Assembly: GCA_903893805.1 (NCBI GenBank) | Contig: CAITNM010000018.1 | Coordinates: forward strand, 1 to 56,090 | Direction: 5' to 3' | DNA: 56,090 nucleotides | Source: an uncultured Alphaproteobacteria bacterium | GTDB taxonomy: Bacteria > Pseudomonadota > Alphaproteobacteria > Paracaedibacterales > CAITNM01 | Made by a program: the position numbers and the translations under genes | The notes under the pieces: model-generated | What the model was told of the DNA's origin: nothing | Seen by the model: the letters and a program-made list of their open reading frames with translations, nothing else | Databases searched by the model: none | Shown: piece by piece, positions 42,130 to 51,753 of the stretch | How the letters are laid out: every line of letters starts with the position of its first letter | Position numbering within the stretch: position 1 is the first letter of the stretch

Positions 42130-42159
42130 ATAATATGGGATATGATGCGTTTGTGTAAA
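42130..42159 (-). promoter_or_regulatory. Candidate promoter of the riboswitch-nrdAB transcript
   Basis: On the minus strand TTTACA (42159-42154), 18-bp spacer, TATTAT (42135-42130), overlapping a TATAAT at 42132-42127. Transcription would start just before the riboswitch aptamer. Confidence 0.5.
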
Positions 42160-42233
42160 TAGATTTAAAAGGTTGACAAGTTTGCGTGTTTTGGTGGAAG
42201 TGTAAATAAAATTGGTATTTGAAGAATCGCTGT

Positions 42234-42863
42234 ATGGCATTATTTAATTCCTATAGGGAATCAATTATCATCAAAGATCATGTGAAAAGTAAGCATGTTA
42301 TTGCGGGCGAACATTCATATTATTCTGGTTATTATCACGGAAAACCATTCGAAGAATGCGTTATGTATTTGGACAAAGTTGACGATAGCGTCGATCCTGA
42401 AAATATAGATCAATTGATTATCGGTAAATTTTGTTCAATCGCTACTGGTGCAAGATTCATGATGTGTGGTACTCAAGGGCATAATTACAACTGGATTGCA
42501 GCACATCCGCTTCACGGATTTGATGATGCTTTTTTTCCAGGACACCAATGGAAAGGCAACACGATTATTGGCAATGATGTGTGGATTGGTGCTGAAGCAC
42601 TTATTATGCCTGGCGTTCAAATTGCAGATGGTGCAGTGATTGCTTCTCGTGCTGTGATTACAAAAAATGTTGGTGCTTATGAAATTTGGGGTGGTAATCC
42701 TGCGTGTTTGATTAAAAAACGCTTTGAAAATAAAAATATTGCAAAGCTAATTCAAATTAAATGGTGGGACTGGAATTTAGAAACATTAAAAAGAAATTTG
42801 CAGCACTTAAGATCTGCTGATGTAGCAACGCTTTGGAAAAAATTTCAGGACAAAACTTTGTGA
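42234..42863 (+). CDS. CatB-like xenobiotic acetyltransferase (left-handed beta-helix)
   Basis: Hexapeptide-repeat acetyltransferase of the chloramphenicol/streptogramin (CatB/Vat) family. HSYYSGYYHGKPFEECVMYL, LIIGKFCSIATGARFMM, the catalytic-type His in CGTQGHNYNW and TIIGNDVWIGAEALIMPG are family hallmarks. The ATG at 42234 is preferred; a TTG at 42219 adds five residues. It is the first gene of a three-gene acetyltransferase operon (GTGA overlap with the next). It likely acetylates a small hydroxylated compound; antibiotic specificity cannot be read from sequence. Divergent from nrdAB. Confidence 0.85.
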   Translation: MALFNSYRESIIIKDHVKSKHVIAGEHSYYSGYYHGKPFEECVMYLDKVDDSVDPENIDQLIIGKFCSIATGARFMMCGTQGHNYNWIAAHPLHGFDDAFFPGHQWKGNTIIGNDVWIGAEALIMPGVQIADGAVIASRAVITKNVGAYEIWGGNPACLIKKRFENKNIAKLIQIKWWDWNLETLKRNLQHLRSADVATLWKKFQDKTL

Positions 42864-43372
42864 AAAAAATATTGGAAACTCTAAATCAGAAATGGTCTTG
42901 TAAAAATATAACTATTAATGAAGCAGAGGAGATTCAATTTTTCTTAATCCTTATGGATGATTTTTTTCAGCTGTGTGAAGGAAAATCATGTTCGGCTGAT
43001 GAGCTTTTACAAGCATGTCCGTCAACAAGTAATATAAAAACGGACAAATTCGTATTGGGCATATACAAAGATAAAACACTAATTGGTATTATGGATCTTA
43101 TACAAAATTATCCAAAAAATGGTGTGTGGACGATTGGTTATTTGCTAATTCATCCTAAATATCAGGGGCATGAAATTGGAAGCAATTTTCTTCGTGATCT
43201 ACAAATATGTCTTAAAAATGATAAGGTTCTAAAATTAAGATGTGTTGTGCAAAGTCAAAACCCAAAAGCTCTTTGCTTTTGGCAAAAAAATAATTTTGTG
43301 ATTGAAAAAGAAATTCAGCAAGATTTGGGAAAATTAATTAACAGGACATTTATTTTAGAGAAAACTTTGTGA
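42860..43372 (+). CDS. GNAT family N-acetyltransferase
   Basis: A 170-aa acetyl-CoA-dependent acyltransferase. The GTG at 42860 overlaps the catB-like stop as GTGA; a TTG at 42833 is less likely. The GNAT core is recognisable: LGIYKDKTLIGIMDLI, WTIGYLLIHPKYQGHEIGSNFL (the acetyl-CoA loop, normally QxxGxG/A) and QNPKALCFWQKNNF. The substrate is unknown. The second overlap downstream (GTGA) ties it to the AAC(6')-like gene. Confidence 0.8.
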   Translation: MKKILETLNQKWSCKNITINEAEEIQFFLILMDDFFQLCEGKSCSADELLQACPSTSNIKTDKFVLGIYKDKTLIGIMDLIQNYPKNGVWTIGYLLIHPKYQGHEIGSNFLRDLQICLKNDKVLKLRCVVQSQNPKALCFWQKNNFVIEKEIQQDLGKLINRTFILEKTL

Positions 43373-43872
43373 ACATAATTTTCGATGCCTTTACAGAAAA
43401 TCATTTTCCACTTCTTTTGAAGTGGTTGGAAACACCTCATGTGAAAACTTGGTGGGATTCACATTTAGAATGGACCTCAGAGCTAATTCAAAAAAAATAT
43501 GAGCCTTATTTAAACTCCAGAAATTTGATGAATGCTTATATTTTTTCTGTGGAGAGCAAACCTATTGGTTATATACAGTATTATAACAAGCATGATTTTC
43601 CACGGGAACATGACTATGCAATGGAGTTGCCGGAATCTTGTGCTGCTATAGATTGGTACATTGGTGAAGCTGAATTCATAGGCCGTGGCATTGGCACAAA
43701 AGCCCTCAAATTATTTTTAGACATTCATGTTTTTCCTAATTTTGATAATGTTTTCGTTGATCCTGATACGCCTAATGTATCTGCTATTCGTGTTTATGAA
43801 AAAATAGGATTCACAACAATTAGTAAAACCAACGATGAAAATGTCACTTTGATGTTGAAGACAAAGAACTAA
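43369..43872 (+). CDS. AAC(6')-like GNAT acetyltransferase
   Basis: A 167-aa GNAT protein resembling aminoglycoside 6'-N-acetyltransferases. FPLLLKWLETPHVKTWW parallels the AAC(6') N-terminus; KPIGYIQYYN, AIDWYIGEAEFIGRGIGTKAL and DPDTPNVSAIRVYEKIGF parallel its later blocks. The GTG start overlaps the previous gene by 4 bp. Whether it acetylates aminoglycosides or an endogenous amine is unknown. It ends the operon and converges with ispB across 14 bp. Confidence 0.82.
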   Translation: MNIIFDAFTENHFPLLLKWLETPHVKTWWDSHLEWTSELIQKKYEPYLNSRNLMNAYIFSVESKPIGYIQYYNKHDFPREHDYAMELPESCAAIDWYIGEAEFIGRGIGTKALKLFLDIHVFPNFDNVFVDPDTPNVSAIRVYEKIGFTTISKTNDENVTLMLKTKN

Positions 43873-43886
43873 TTGCATATTACTTT

Positions 43887-44867
43887 TTATTTTTCGAAAA
43901 ACGACTCAACTAATAAATGCATCATCTCTGAGACTGGGGAATTGAATGATTGTAATGATTCCTGCGCTTTTTGAGCATACTGTGTTGCTATGACGGTAGA
44001 TTGTTTGAATGCATCTACATTGTGAAGCCGCTTTAAAACATCATCAAACTCTATGTTGTTTACATTATCACCATCAAAACACTGGTGCCAAAAAGCTTTA
44101 TCAGTATCTGTTTGATAAGCGAGCAAAATGGGAAAGGTTACCTTACCTTCACGAAAGTCATCTCCTACCTGTTTACCGCGGCTAGCATCAGTATAATCAA
44201 GGACATCATCTAGTATTTGATACATTAATCCAAAGTATTTACCAAATTCATACAACTGATGAGCTGTAGCTTCGTTTGCACCTGCAGAAAGTGCTCCTGT
44301 CTGACATGCTGCGGCAAAAAGAGTTGCTGTTTTGTATTCGATAATTTTTAAATATTCTTCAATGTCTAGGGCCAGAGATTTAATGCACCGCAGTTGGGTG
44401 ACTTCGCCTTCACTAATTTTTGCTGATGCGCTTGCTAAAATATCTAAAAAACGAATATTGCCAGTTTTAACCATTAGCTCAAAAGCACGGGCAAAAAGAA
44501 AATCGCCTACTAAAATACTTGGCTTGTTTCCCCAGCATGTGTTTGCTGTTTGTTTTCCACGACGCAAATACGACTCATCAATAACATCATCGTGCAAAAG
44601 CGTTGCGGCATGAATTAGCTCGACTGCTGCAGCTAAATAAAAGCTATTTTGAGCAACTTTTCCTACTAACTGACTAGAAGCTAAACACAAAAGTGGACGT
44701 AAACGCTTTCCTCCTGCAGATATCAGTGTCGTGGCAATCGTTTTAATTAGTGGTTCGTTGGCTGAAACATTTTCAAGAATCAACTGATCTACTTGCTGCA
44801 AGCCACTTTGAAAGTCATTTTTTAAACGATATAGGGGATCCAACGCAATTTGGAATTTTTGTAACAA
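43887..44867 (-). CDS. ispB: Polyprenyl diphosphate synthase (octaprenyl type)
   Basis: Builds the long isoprenoid side chain of ubiquinone. 326 aa. First Asp-rich motif LLHDDVIDESYLRRG, second DDVLDYTDASRGK, and the GGKRLRPLLCLASSQ segment are present. Long-chain rather than farnesyl specificity is inferred from length and the small residues before the first motif. Divergent from trmN6. Confidence 0.92.
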   Translation of the reverse strand: MLQKFQIALDPLYRLKNDFQSGLQQVDQLILENVSANEPLIKTIATTLISAGGKRLRPLLCLASSQLVGKVAQNSFYLAAAVELIHAATLLHDDVIDESYLRRGKQTANTCWGNKPSILVGDFLFARAFELMVKTGNIRFLDILASASAKISEGEVTQLRCIKSLALDIEEYLKIIEYKTATLFAAACQTGALSAGANEATAHQLYEFGKYFGLMYQILDDVLDYTDASRGKQVGDDFREGKVTFPILLAYQTDTDKAFWHQCFDGDNVNNIEFDDVLKRLHNVDAFKQSTVIATQYAQKAQESLQSFNSPVSEMMHLLVESFFEK

Positions 44868-44937
44868 ATCGGCCTATCCAACCTATAAGAATTTCCAGTA
44901 TAATTTAGCCTGTTTAACCTGCCCAGGATAGTATTTT

Positions 44938-45717
44938 GTGCAAGCACTTATAGAAACTCCAGAAATTAACACCTATACTGAAGATTTTCTTTTGGGTGGA
45001 CGAATCACTATACGTCAACCAACACAAGGGTATAGAGTTGCCATTGACCCTCTGCTACTATCTGCTGCTGTTTCTGTGCAGCCTGGCGAAAGTATTCTTG
45101 ATGTAGGTGCCGGAGTAGGTGCTGCAGGTTTGTGTCTTGCTATTCGTTTTCCCTACTGTCGAGTAATGGGAATTGAACGTCAGAAAGAATTAGTGCGTTT
45201 AGCAACAGATAATATTCGCCTTAATAATCTTAGAGAGCGAGTCGAAATATTGCATGGTGACTTACAAAGTCCTCCTCCTCGCTTAGCCGCGGGTAGCTAT
45301 AGTCAAGTAATATCGAATCCTCCTTATTTTGAAATTAATCGAGGTCGTCTGTCTCCTATTGTTTCAAAATCTCTAAGTAATCATGAAGAACTATCAGACA
45401 TGGAAGCATGGCTTAAGTTTTGTCTTTTAATGCTAAAGCCGTTGGGAAAACTTACATTCATTTATCGTGCTGACATGCTTGATCGACTTTTGAACTTATT
45501 TTATGGCAAGGTTGGTGACATTAGTGTTTTTCCTTTATGGCCAGCAAAAGAACAGTCAGCCAAGCGGGTAATTGTTCAAGGTATAAAGGGAACAAAAGGT
45601 GGTTTAAATCTTTTAAGCGGTATGTTCATACACAACGAAGACGGATCGTTCACACAAGCCGCAGAGGCTATATTGCGTAATGGAGAATCACTATCCTTGA
45701 ATTTGTTAAATCAATAA
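44938..45717 (+). CDS. trmN6: tRNA1(Val) A37 N6-methyltransferase-like (TrmN6)
   Basis: SAM-dependent RNA/protein methyltransferase of the MTS family, 259 aa, GTG start. DFLLGGRITIRQPTQGYRVAIDPLLL is the family N-terminus, motif I ILDVGAGVGAAGLCL, and the NPPY catalytic tetrapeptide in VISNPPYF marks N6-adenine or Gln methylation. The tRNA substrate is by homology. It overlaps the downstream glycosyltransferase gene (TAATG). Confidence 0.85.
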   Translation: MQALIETPEINTYTEDFLLGGRITIRQPTQGYRVAIDPLLLSAAVSVQPGESILDVGAGVGAAGLCLAIRFPYCRVMGIERQKELVRLATDNIRLNNLRERVEILHGDLQSPPPRLAAGSYSQVISNPPYFEINRGRLSPIVSKSLSNHEELSDMEAWLKFCLLMLKPLGKLTFIYRADMLDRLLNLFYGKVGDISVFPLWPAKEQSAKRVIVQGIKGTKGGLNLLSGMFIHNEDGSFTQAAEAILRNGESLSLNLLNQ

Positions 45718-46700
45718 TGACTTGTGTCACATATGCATGGATTATCGCGGCAGTATCAACGGTAGTCTTTTTAGCTTTTTGGAAAAAAATAGGGATAAAG
45801 GACATCCCTGGTCATCGTTCTTCTCATTTAGCGACAACGCCAACAGCTGCTGGTGCATGTATTAGTTTGGTATTTATGGGTTTTTTCTTTGCAGCTCAAT
45901 CTAATTTTACTTCTCTAGATCTTCCACCAATAGCATTTATTTTTGGGATTATGATCCTCACAATAGTTGGATTTATTGACGATTTGAAGGAGCTGAATTA
46001 TAAAACCAGGCTCCTTAGCCATATCCTTGCTGTAGGGTTGGTTTTGGCTCAACAAAGCTTAAGCCCTGTTGAATATGTGATTTGGTTTTTTATAGGTGTA
46101 GGCCTGGTGAATGCCTGTAATTTCTTGGATGGATTGAATGGATTGCTAGCTAGCCAGTGGTTGCTGACTGTTGGCTTTCTGTTAAGCGCCTTTGCTTCCA
46201 TTAATAGTATTTTTTGGATTTTATGGATTTCAACACTGGTCTATCTATTCTTTAACTTTCCAAAAGCGCGGGTCTTTATTGGAGACACAGGCAGCACAAT
46301 TTTAGGTTTTTCTTATTTTGTCATTGTTTTTCATTTGGCGCCCAACCAACATGGGTTTTCGAGCATTTTTATACCACATGATATCTTCATTTTGTTTGCT
46401 CTATTTCCGCTCGGTTTTGCTTGGAGTGATGTGGCTTTTACTATTGTTCGAAGATTCATTGATAAGCGTTCTGTGACTGCATCATTTGGTGACTATGGAT
46501 TCCACTACAAAGCTAGGTTCTTCAACAGTCATGCATTTGTTACTCTTACCTACTTGGTTCTCAATTGCCTATTAACTTACGTGGCAACATTTTTATTTTT
46601 TAACCGCAAAAACATATTTTTAATATGTTGCTTATACGCAGTCGTGCAACTCATTCACTGGGGATTTGTTTACCGTTTATCGAGAAAGTACTCTGTCTGA
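45717..46700 (+). CDS. Undecaprenyl-phosphate sugar-phosphate transferase (WecA/MraY family)
   Basis: Polytopic inner-membrane enzyme (327 aa, about ten segments) that transfers a HexNAc-1-phosphate from UDP-sugar to undecaprenyl phosphate, starting O-antigen or another glycan. Motifs FIDDLKELNYKTRL, ACNFLDGLNGL and VFIGDTGST are the catalytic Asp regions of the family. It lacks MraY-specific features. Coupled by overlap to trmN6, which seems functionally unrelated. Confidence 0.88.
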   Translation: MTCVTYAWIIAAVSTVVFLAFWKKIGIKDIPGHRSSHLATTPTAAGACISLVFMGFFFAAQSNFTSLDLPPIAFIFGIMILTIVGFIDDLKELNYKTRLLSHILAVGLVLAQQSLSPVEYVIWFFIGVGLVNACNFLDGLNGLLASQWLLTVGFLLSAFASINSIFWILWISTLVYLFFNFPKARVFIGDTGSTILGFSYFVIVFHLAPNQHGFSSIFIPHDIFILFALFPLGFAWSDVAFTIVRRFIDKRSVTASFGDYGFHYKARFFNSHAFVTLTYLVLNCLLTYVATFLFFNRKNIFLICCLYAVVQLIHWGFVYRLSRKYSV

Positions 46701-46779
46701 AATCTGTGGAATCTCTCCTTTACTAGCATTTACATGAAATTAAGCATAGAATCGGTGTAATGAATTAGGTTAACTGAAG

Positions 46780-48726
46780 ATGAATTCTTTTCAGTTAGGA
46801 TGCTTGTGTTTAGGTGCCCCTCTTTTAGGGGCAATTTTTGGTTACACAAGAGCGTATAACAATAGACAAACAGGGCACTGGTTTTGTGTAGTTGTTGTCG
46901 CCATTAGTTTTTTTGCGGGCTGTGGTCTTTTCTGTCATATAGCTAATGCTCAATTTTCTGATACGGTCCATCTTTTTACGTGGATAAAGTCTGAAACCAT
47001 TAGAGTAAATTGGGGGTTTCTTTTTGACCCATTAAGTACACTAATGATATTAATAGTGACGTTTATTTCGTTTATTGTTCATGTGTACTCAGTTGGGTAC
47101 ATGCGTGATGAGCCTGATAAATTGTGCTTTTTTGGTCATTTAAATCTTTTCACGTTCATGATGATTTTGCTTGTGTCGGCTCCCAATATGCTTCAATTGT
47201 TTTGCGGGTGGGAAGGTGTAGGTCTGGCTTCGTACTTATTAATTGGATATTGGTATGAAAGACCTTCAGCTACAACCGCATCAATAAAAGCTTTTATTAT
47301 GAATAGAATTGGTGATATTGGTATAGTTCTAGCTTTAGGTGCTATATTTACTTTTTTCCATACTCTTGAATTTGAGCATTTTTTTTCTTTGTTAAAGGAA
47401 ACAGAATCTTTACCTAGTTCACAATGGCTAAATATTATTGGGTTGTTATTGCTTTTTGGGGCGATGGGCAAATCTGGTCAGTTTGGGTTGCATACTTGGC
47501 TGCCAGATGCAATGGAAGCTCCCACACCCGTTTCTGCTTTACTACACGCAGCAACAATGGTAACAGCGGGGGTGTTTCTTATTATCCGATTTAGTCCCTT
47601 GTTTGAATTGGCGCCGTTTGCAAAACAGGTGATGATGTTTGTTGGGCTAATAACTTCACTGTTCGCAGGTACTGTTGCCTTAACCCAGACCGACATAAAA
47701 AAGATTATTGCTTATTCAACTTGCAGTCAGCTTGGCATGATGTTTATGGCTTGCGCAGCAGGAGCATATTCTGTCGCGTTTTTCCATTTATTTACGCATG
47801 CTTTTTTCAAAGCATTATTATTTCTTTGCGCGGGGACAGTTATTCATGCCATGTCACACGAGCAAAATATTTTAAAGATGGGTGGACTAAAGTCGTATCT
47901 ACCTTCCAGCTATTACACAATGATAATCGGCACCCTTGCATTAACTGGCTTTCCTTTTTTTGCAGGATATTATTCAAAGGACTTAATATTTGAGTCTGTC
48001 TACATTTCAGCAATTCCTTTTGCCTACGGGTATTATTACTTATGTTTGCTGTTAACATTAATTACAGGACTGTATTCATGGCGGCTTTTGTTCTTAGTGT
48101 TTCATGGAAAGTCTAACGCTGACGAGCATGTGGTTGCTCACATTCACAAAACGGGAAAGATGATGCAATATCCTGTGAATATATTAGCTTTTGGGTCAAT
48201 TATTATGGGATATATAGGATTCAAGCTGCTTATTGGACAATCCCTTGGGTTTTCTTGGAATGAAAGCATTGCCATAAATATGACCGACCATGCTCCTATT
48301 TGGGTGGAATTGCTTCCTCTTGCTTTTGCAAGTATGGCACTTTTGGTTTGTTATTATGTTTACGTTCATAAGCCATCAGTTTCACTAGTTATTTTGAAAA
48401 AATTCCCGAGTCTTTATCAGTTTTTGAAAAGAAAGTGGTATATTGATGAGCTTTACAGTCAGCAAATTGCTATTTCACTTACAAAGTTTGGCGGTTTTCT
48501 TTACAAATCAGGAGACAGAGGTGCCATCGATAGATTTGGACCGGATGGATTCGCTAACCTAGCGCTTAAATTGGGTGGCTACATGCAAAAACCACAAACT
48601 GGATATTTGTTCCACTATGGTTTTATTGCTATTTTAGGAGTCGTTTTAATACTAGGCATATACCTTCTTATGCAGTTATTTCCCCAATTATCAAAAGAAT
48701 TATCGTTAGCAATGGGGCGTTTGTGA
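46780..48726 (+). CDS. nuoL: NADH-quinone oxidoreductase subunit L
   Basis: Distal proton-pumping antiporter-like subunit of complex I, with the long lateral helix. 648 aa, more than 14 membrane segments. Conserved blocks are CGWEGVGLASYLLIGYWYERP, LHTWLPDAMEAPTPVSALLHAATMV and TQTDIKKIIAYSTCSQLG. It overlaps nuoM by 4 bp (GTGA). The upstream nuoA-K genes are elsewhere, so the nuo operon is split. Confidence 0.96.
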   Translation: MNSFQLGCLCLGAPLLGAIFGYTRAYNNRQTGHWFCVVVVAISFFAGCGLFCHIANAQFSDTVHLFTWIKSETIRVNWGFLFDPLSTLMILIVTFISFIVHVYSVGYMRDEPDKLCFFGHLNLFTFMMILLVSAPNMLQLFCGWEGVGLASYLLIGYWYERPSATTASIKAFIMNRIGDIGIVLALGAIFTFFHTLEFEHFFSLLKETESLPSSQWLNIIGLLLLFGAMGKSGQFGLHTWLPDAMEAPTPVSALLHAATMVTAGVFLIIRFSPLFELAPFAKQVMMFVGLITSLFAGTVALTQTDIKKIIAYSTCSQLGMMFMACAAGAYSVAFFHLFTHAFFKALLFLCAGTVIHAMSHEQNILKMGGLKSYLPSSYYTMIIGTLALTGFPFFAGYYSKDLIFESVYISAIPFAYGYYYLCLLLTLITGLYSWRLLFLVFHGKSNADEHVVAHIHKTGKMMQYPVNILAFGSIIMGYIGFKLLIGQSLGFSWNESIAINMTDHAPIWVELLPLAFASMALLVCYYVYVHKPSVSLVILKKFPSLYQFLKRKWYIDELYSQQIAISLTKFGGFLYKSGDRGAIDRFGPDGFANLALKLGGYMQKPQTGYLFHYGFIAILGVVLILGIYLLMQLFPQLSKELSLAMGRL

Positions 48727-50265
48727 AAATACCAATTTTATTATTGATGATTCTTCTGCCTCTTTTAGCAGCGCTCATTTGCATATTAGTTCGCAAAGAA
48801 AATAGTGAAAATGCTAAGCGAATTGCGGGTTTTGTAAGCTGTATAAATTCAGCTTTGGCCGGTGGGTTATGGTTTTATTTTGACTCTTATAATCCAGGAT
48901 TTCAATTTTGCGAAAAATACCTTTGGATCAAAAGCACCGGCATTGATTTCGAACTAGGAATAGATGGAATATCGCTATTTTTTGTTATTCTATCGGTTTG
49001 GTTATCAACGCTTATGATTTTTGGCACATGGTATTCTGTTAAAGAACGTCTACGTGAATACACCATATCCTGCCTTGCGTTGCAGGCTTTTATGGTTGGG
49101 AGTTTTGCCGCAACTAATTTGTTTGTTTTTTACATATTTTTTGAGGGTGTACTCATCCCGATGTTTTTAATCATTGGCATTTGGGGTGGGGAAAACAGGG
49201 TCTATGCAACTATTAAATTTTTTCTCTACACACTATTTGGTTCTGTTTTTATGTTGTTGGCTATTCTTAAGCTTTATACGGAAGCACAAACGTTAAGCTT
49301 TATTGAGCTACAAGATTTCCACATTAGCCCTCACTTACAAATATTGCTCTTTCTTGGCTTTATGATCTCTTTTTCTATTAAAATTCCTATGTGGCCAGTG
49401 CATACTTGGTTACCTGATGCACATGTAGAAGCACCTGCAGGTGGGTCTGTTCTTTTAGCAGGTGTACTTTTGAAAATGGGAGGCTATGGCTTAATACGTT
49501 TTTGTCTTACGCTTTTTCCAGATGCGAGTCACTTATTTGCACCTTATATCTCTGTGCTTAGCGTAATAGCAATTATTTGGGCGTCATTAATTGCACTTGC
49601 GCAAACAGATATTAAAAAAACTTATTGCATATTCGTCTATTGCTCATATGGGCATTGTAACGCTTGGTATTTTTGCTTTCAAACCTAACGCTTTAATCGG
49701 CTCAATTATACAAATGATTAGTCATGGGCTTGTTTCAGCAGCTTTGTTTTTTTGTATAGGCATGCTATGTGACCGCTTCCACACACGTGATATTAACCAT
49801 TACGGTGGGTTGTTAAAAATAATGCCCGGTTTTAGCATTATGTTTATAATTTTTTCATTTTCTTCTATTGGGCTTCCTTTTACATCTGGATTTGTAGGTG
49901 AAATTTTAGTTCTAATTGATAGCTTTTCAGTTCGTCCAATCATCACAGCCTTTGCTTGCTTAGGAATGGTTTTGGGAGCGGCGTATATGCTTAACCTTGT
50001 AAGCAAAGTATTCTATGGAAAATTATCGACCCAATTGGGGCTTGATTCCAGATTGGACATCAGTGACTATGCATTGCACTTAAGCTTAAAACCTTTTGAA
50101 AAAGCTGTATTGCTGATTTTGACAGTCAGCATTATTACGCTGGGAGTATACACAAAGCCGATCATGACCCCTATTCGAAGAACTGTGCTACATTACTATA
50201 CAAACCATACGAACATAAAACCCATTCAGATAGATAATAAGATTAGGCTGGAACATGCTAGGTAA
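48723..50265 (+). pseudogene. nuoM: NADH-quinone oxidoreductase subunit M, frameshifted at A7 (49614-49620)
   Basis: Antiporter-like membrane subunit of complex I. The first frame reads normally (EGVLIPMFLIIGIWGG, WLPDAHVEAPAGGSVLLAGVLLKMGGYG) up to ALAQTDIKK, then turns to nonsense and stops at 49688. The +1 frame continues exactly where the family should: KKLIAYSSIAHMGIVTLGIF to the end at 50265. The break falls in a run of seven A; removing one A gives a continuous protein of 513 aa, the normal size. It may be an assembly error, a real lesion, or a gene rescued by polymerase slippage. The two halves are otherwise intact. Confidence 0.9.
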
Positions 50266-51728
50266 TATTTTAAAATCAATCCCAGCTATTCCTGAATTTA
50301 TACTATCAGTGAGTGCGCTTATCTCTTTAGTAATTGGTACATTTAAACAAAAGAAAATCGAGCGTTTAACTATTGGAACCACTATTCTTGGGTTAGGATT
50401 TTTATGTGTTCTGTTACTGCTTTCTGATAAGTCTGAGCAATTTTTTTGGAATGGCTTATTTATACACATGCCCTTTTGTGTTTGTTCAAAAATTATTCTG
50501 TATAGCGTTTCTGCTGTTGCTCTTTTTTGTTTGTTCTCATTTTTAGGCGCGTACAACATTAAGCAATTTGAATGGCTTATTATCGCGACATTTTCAGTGA
50601 TTGGTGGTTCTGTAGCACTTTCATCTAATCACTTTCTTACCTTATTTATAGGTTTGGAAATGAGCCATTTAAGTCAATATTTGCTAGTAGCAGCAGATAG
50701 AGATAATCAACAGAGTAGTGAAGCTGCTGTTAAATTTTTTACGATAGGAGCCATAAGTACAGGTTTCATGCTTTTTGGTATGAGTCTAATTTATGGTTTC
50801 ACGGGCACTAATTTTTTTAATACGCTTTTTTACTTTTTTTGGGACTTATGTTAATGATTTTGAGCATGCCGGAGCTATAGTCGGTATGTTTTTTGTACTA
50901 ATAGGGTTGTGTTTTAAACTCCCTGTAGCCCCATTTCATACATGGGCTCCAGATGTATATCAAGCTGCACCATTACCTATTGTTTTATTTATAGTAACTA
51001 TTCCAAAAATTATCACTGTATTCAGCTTGCTTCATCTACTAACTTATCCTTTTCATGGTATTTTTACTTACTGGCGATATTTATTTGTCGGCCTTGCTAT
51101 TCTGTCAATGGTTTGGGGCTCATTAGCTGCGTTGCGTCAACAAAATCTGAGAAGGATGCTCGCCTATGGTTCAGTTAGTGACATGGGATTCCTTCTTATG
51201 GGGCCCGCAATGGGAGGAGAATTCGGGCTTAGCTCAGCGATTATTTACATAATTTTTTATGCGCTGAACATGTTGGGAGTGTTTTCTTTGCTTATAATAT
51301 TCGAAAGAAGTATAAAGCCCATAAATGACATTAAAGACCTTAGTGGTATTATGCAAAGCATGCCTATGTTAGGAAGCTTATTCTGCTTATTTATTTTATC
51401 GTTTGCTGGTATTCCGCCCATGCCTGGTTTCTTTGCTAAAATTTATGTCTTAGAAAGTGTGATTACAAGGTCAGCATATTTTATGGGGATAGTGGCTGTA
51501 ATTACGACTGTTATTAGCGCTGCTTATTATTTGAATGTCTTAAAGTTTTTTGTGCTGAGCCAATCTGTTCTAAAGGTTAATCGTGTCAATCAGGTTAACT
51601 CGTTACGAAAGTACGTTGTTAAAACTATCGTGGCCTTTATTTTTCTTATTTTGTGTTTAATGGTTATTTTTCCTTTTAGGTTATTAGAGCTAGCTCGCTC
51701 TATGGCTGTTTCTATTCTTTTTCAATAG
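50255..51728 (+). pseudogene. nuoN: NADH-quinone oxidoreductase subunit N, frameshifted at T runs near 50826-50840
   Basis: Third antiporter-like membrane subunit of complex I. The first part (IPAIPEFILSVSALISLVIG; LEMSHLSQYLLVA) runs into LIYGFTGTNFFNTL and then off-frame, stopping near 50854. The +1 frame carries on as GTYVNDFEHAGAIVG, FKLPVAPFHTWAPDVYQ and the rest to 51728. One extra T in the T6 (50826-50831) or T7 (50834-50840) run accounts for it; corrected length is about 490 aa, normal. It starts inside the nuoM 3' end (11-bp overlap). Confidence 0.9.
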
Positions 51729-51753
51729 AGTAGCTAGCAGAAGTATTGTGGAT

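Noticed and set aside
42173-42178. TTGACA as promoter of the catB-like gene
   Set aside because: No -10 element at 16-18 bp; the nearest TAAATA is 24 bp away.
41844-42240. Small minus-strand open frames upstream of nrdA
   Set aside because: They fall in the cobalamin riboswitch and its platform, which explains the conservation.
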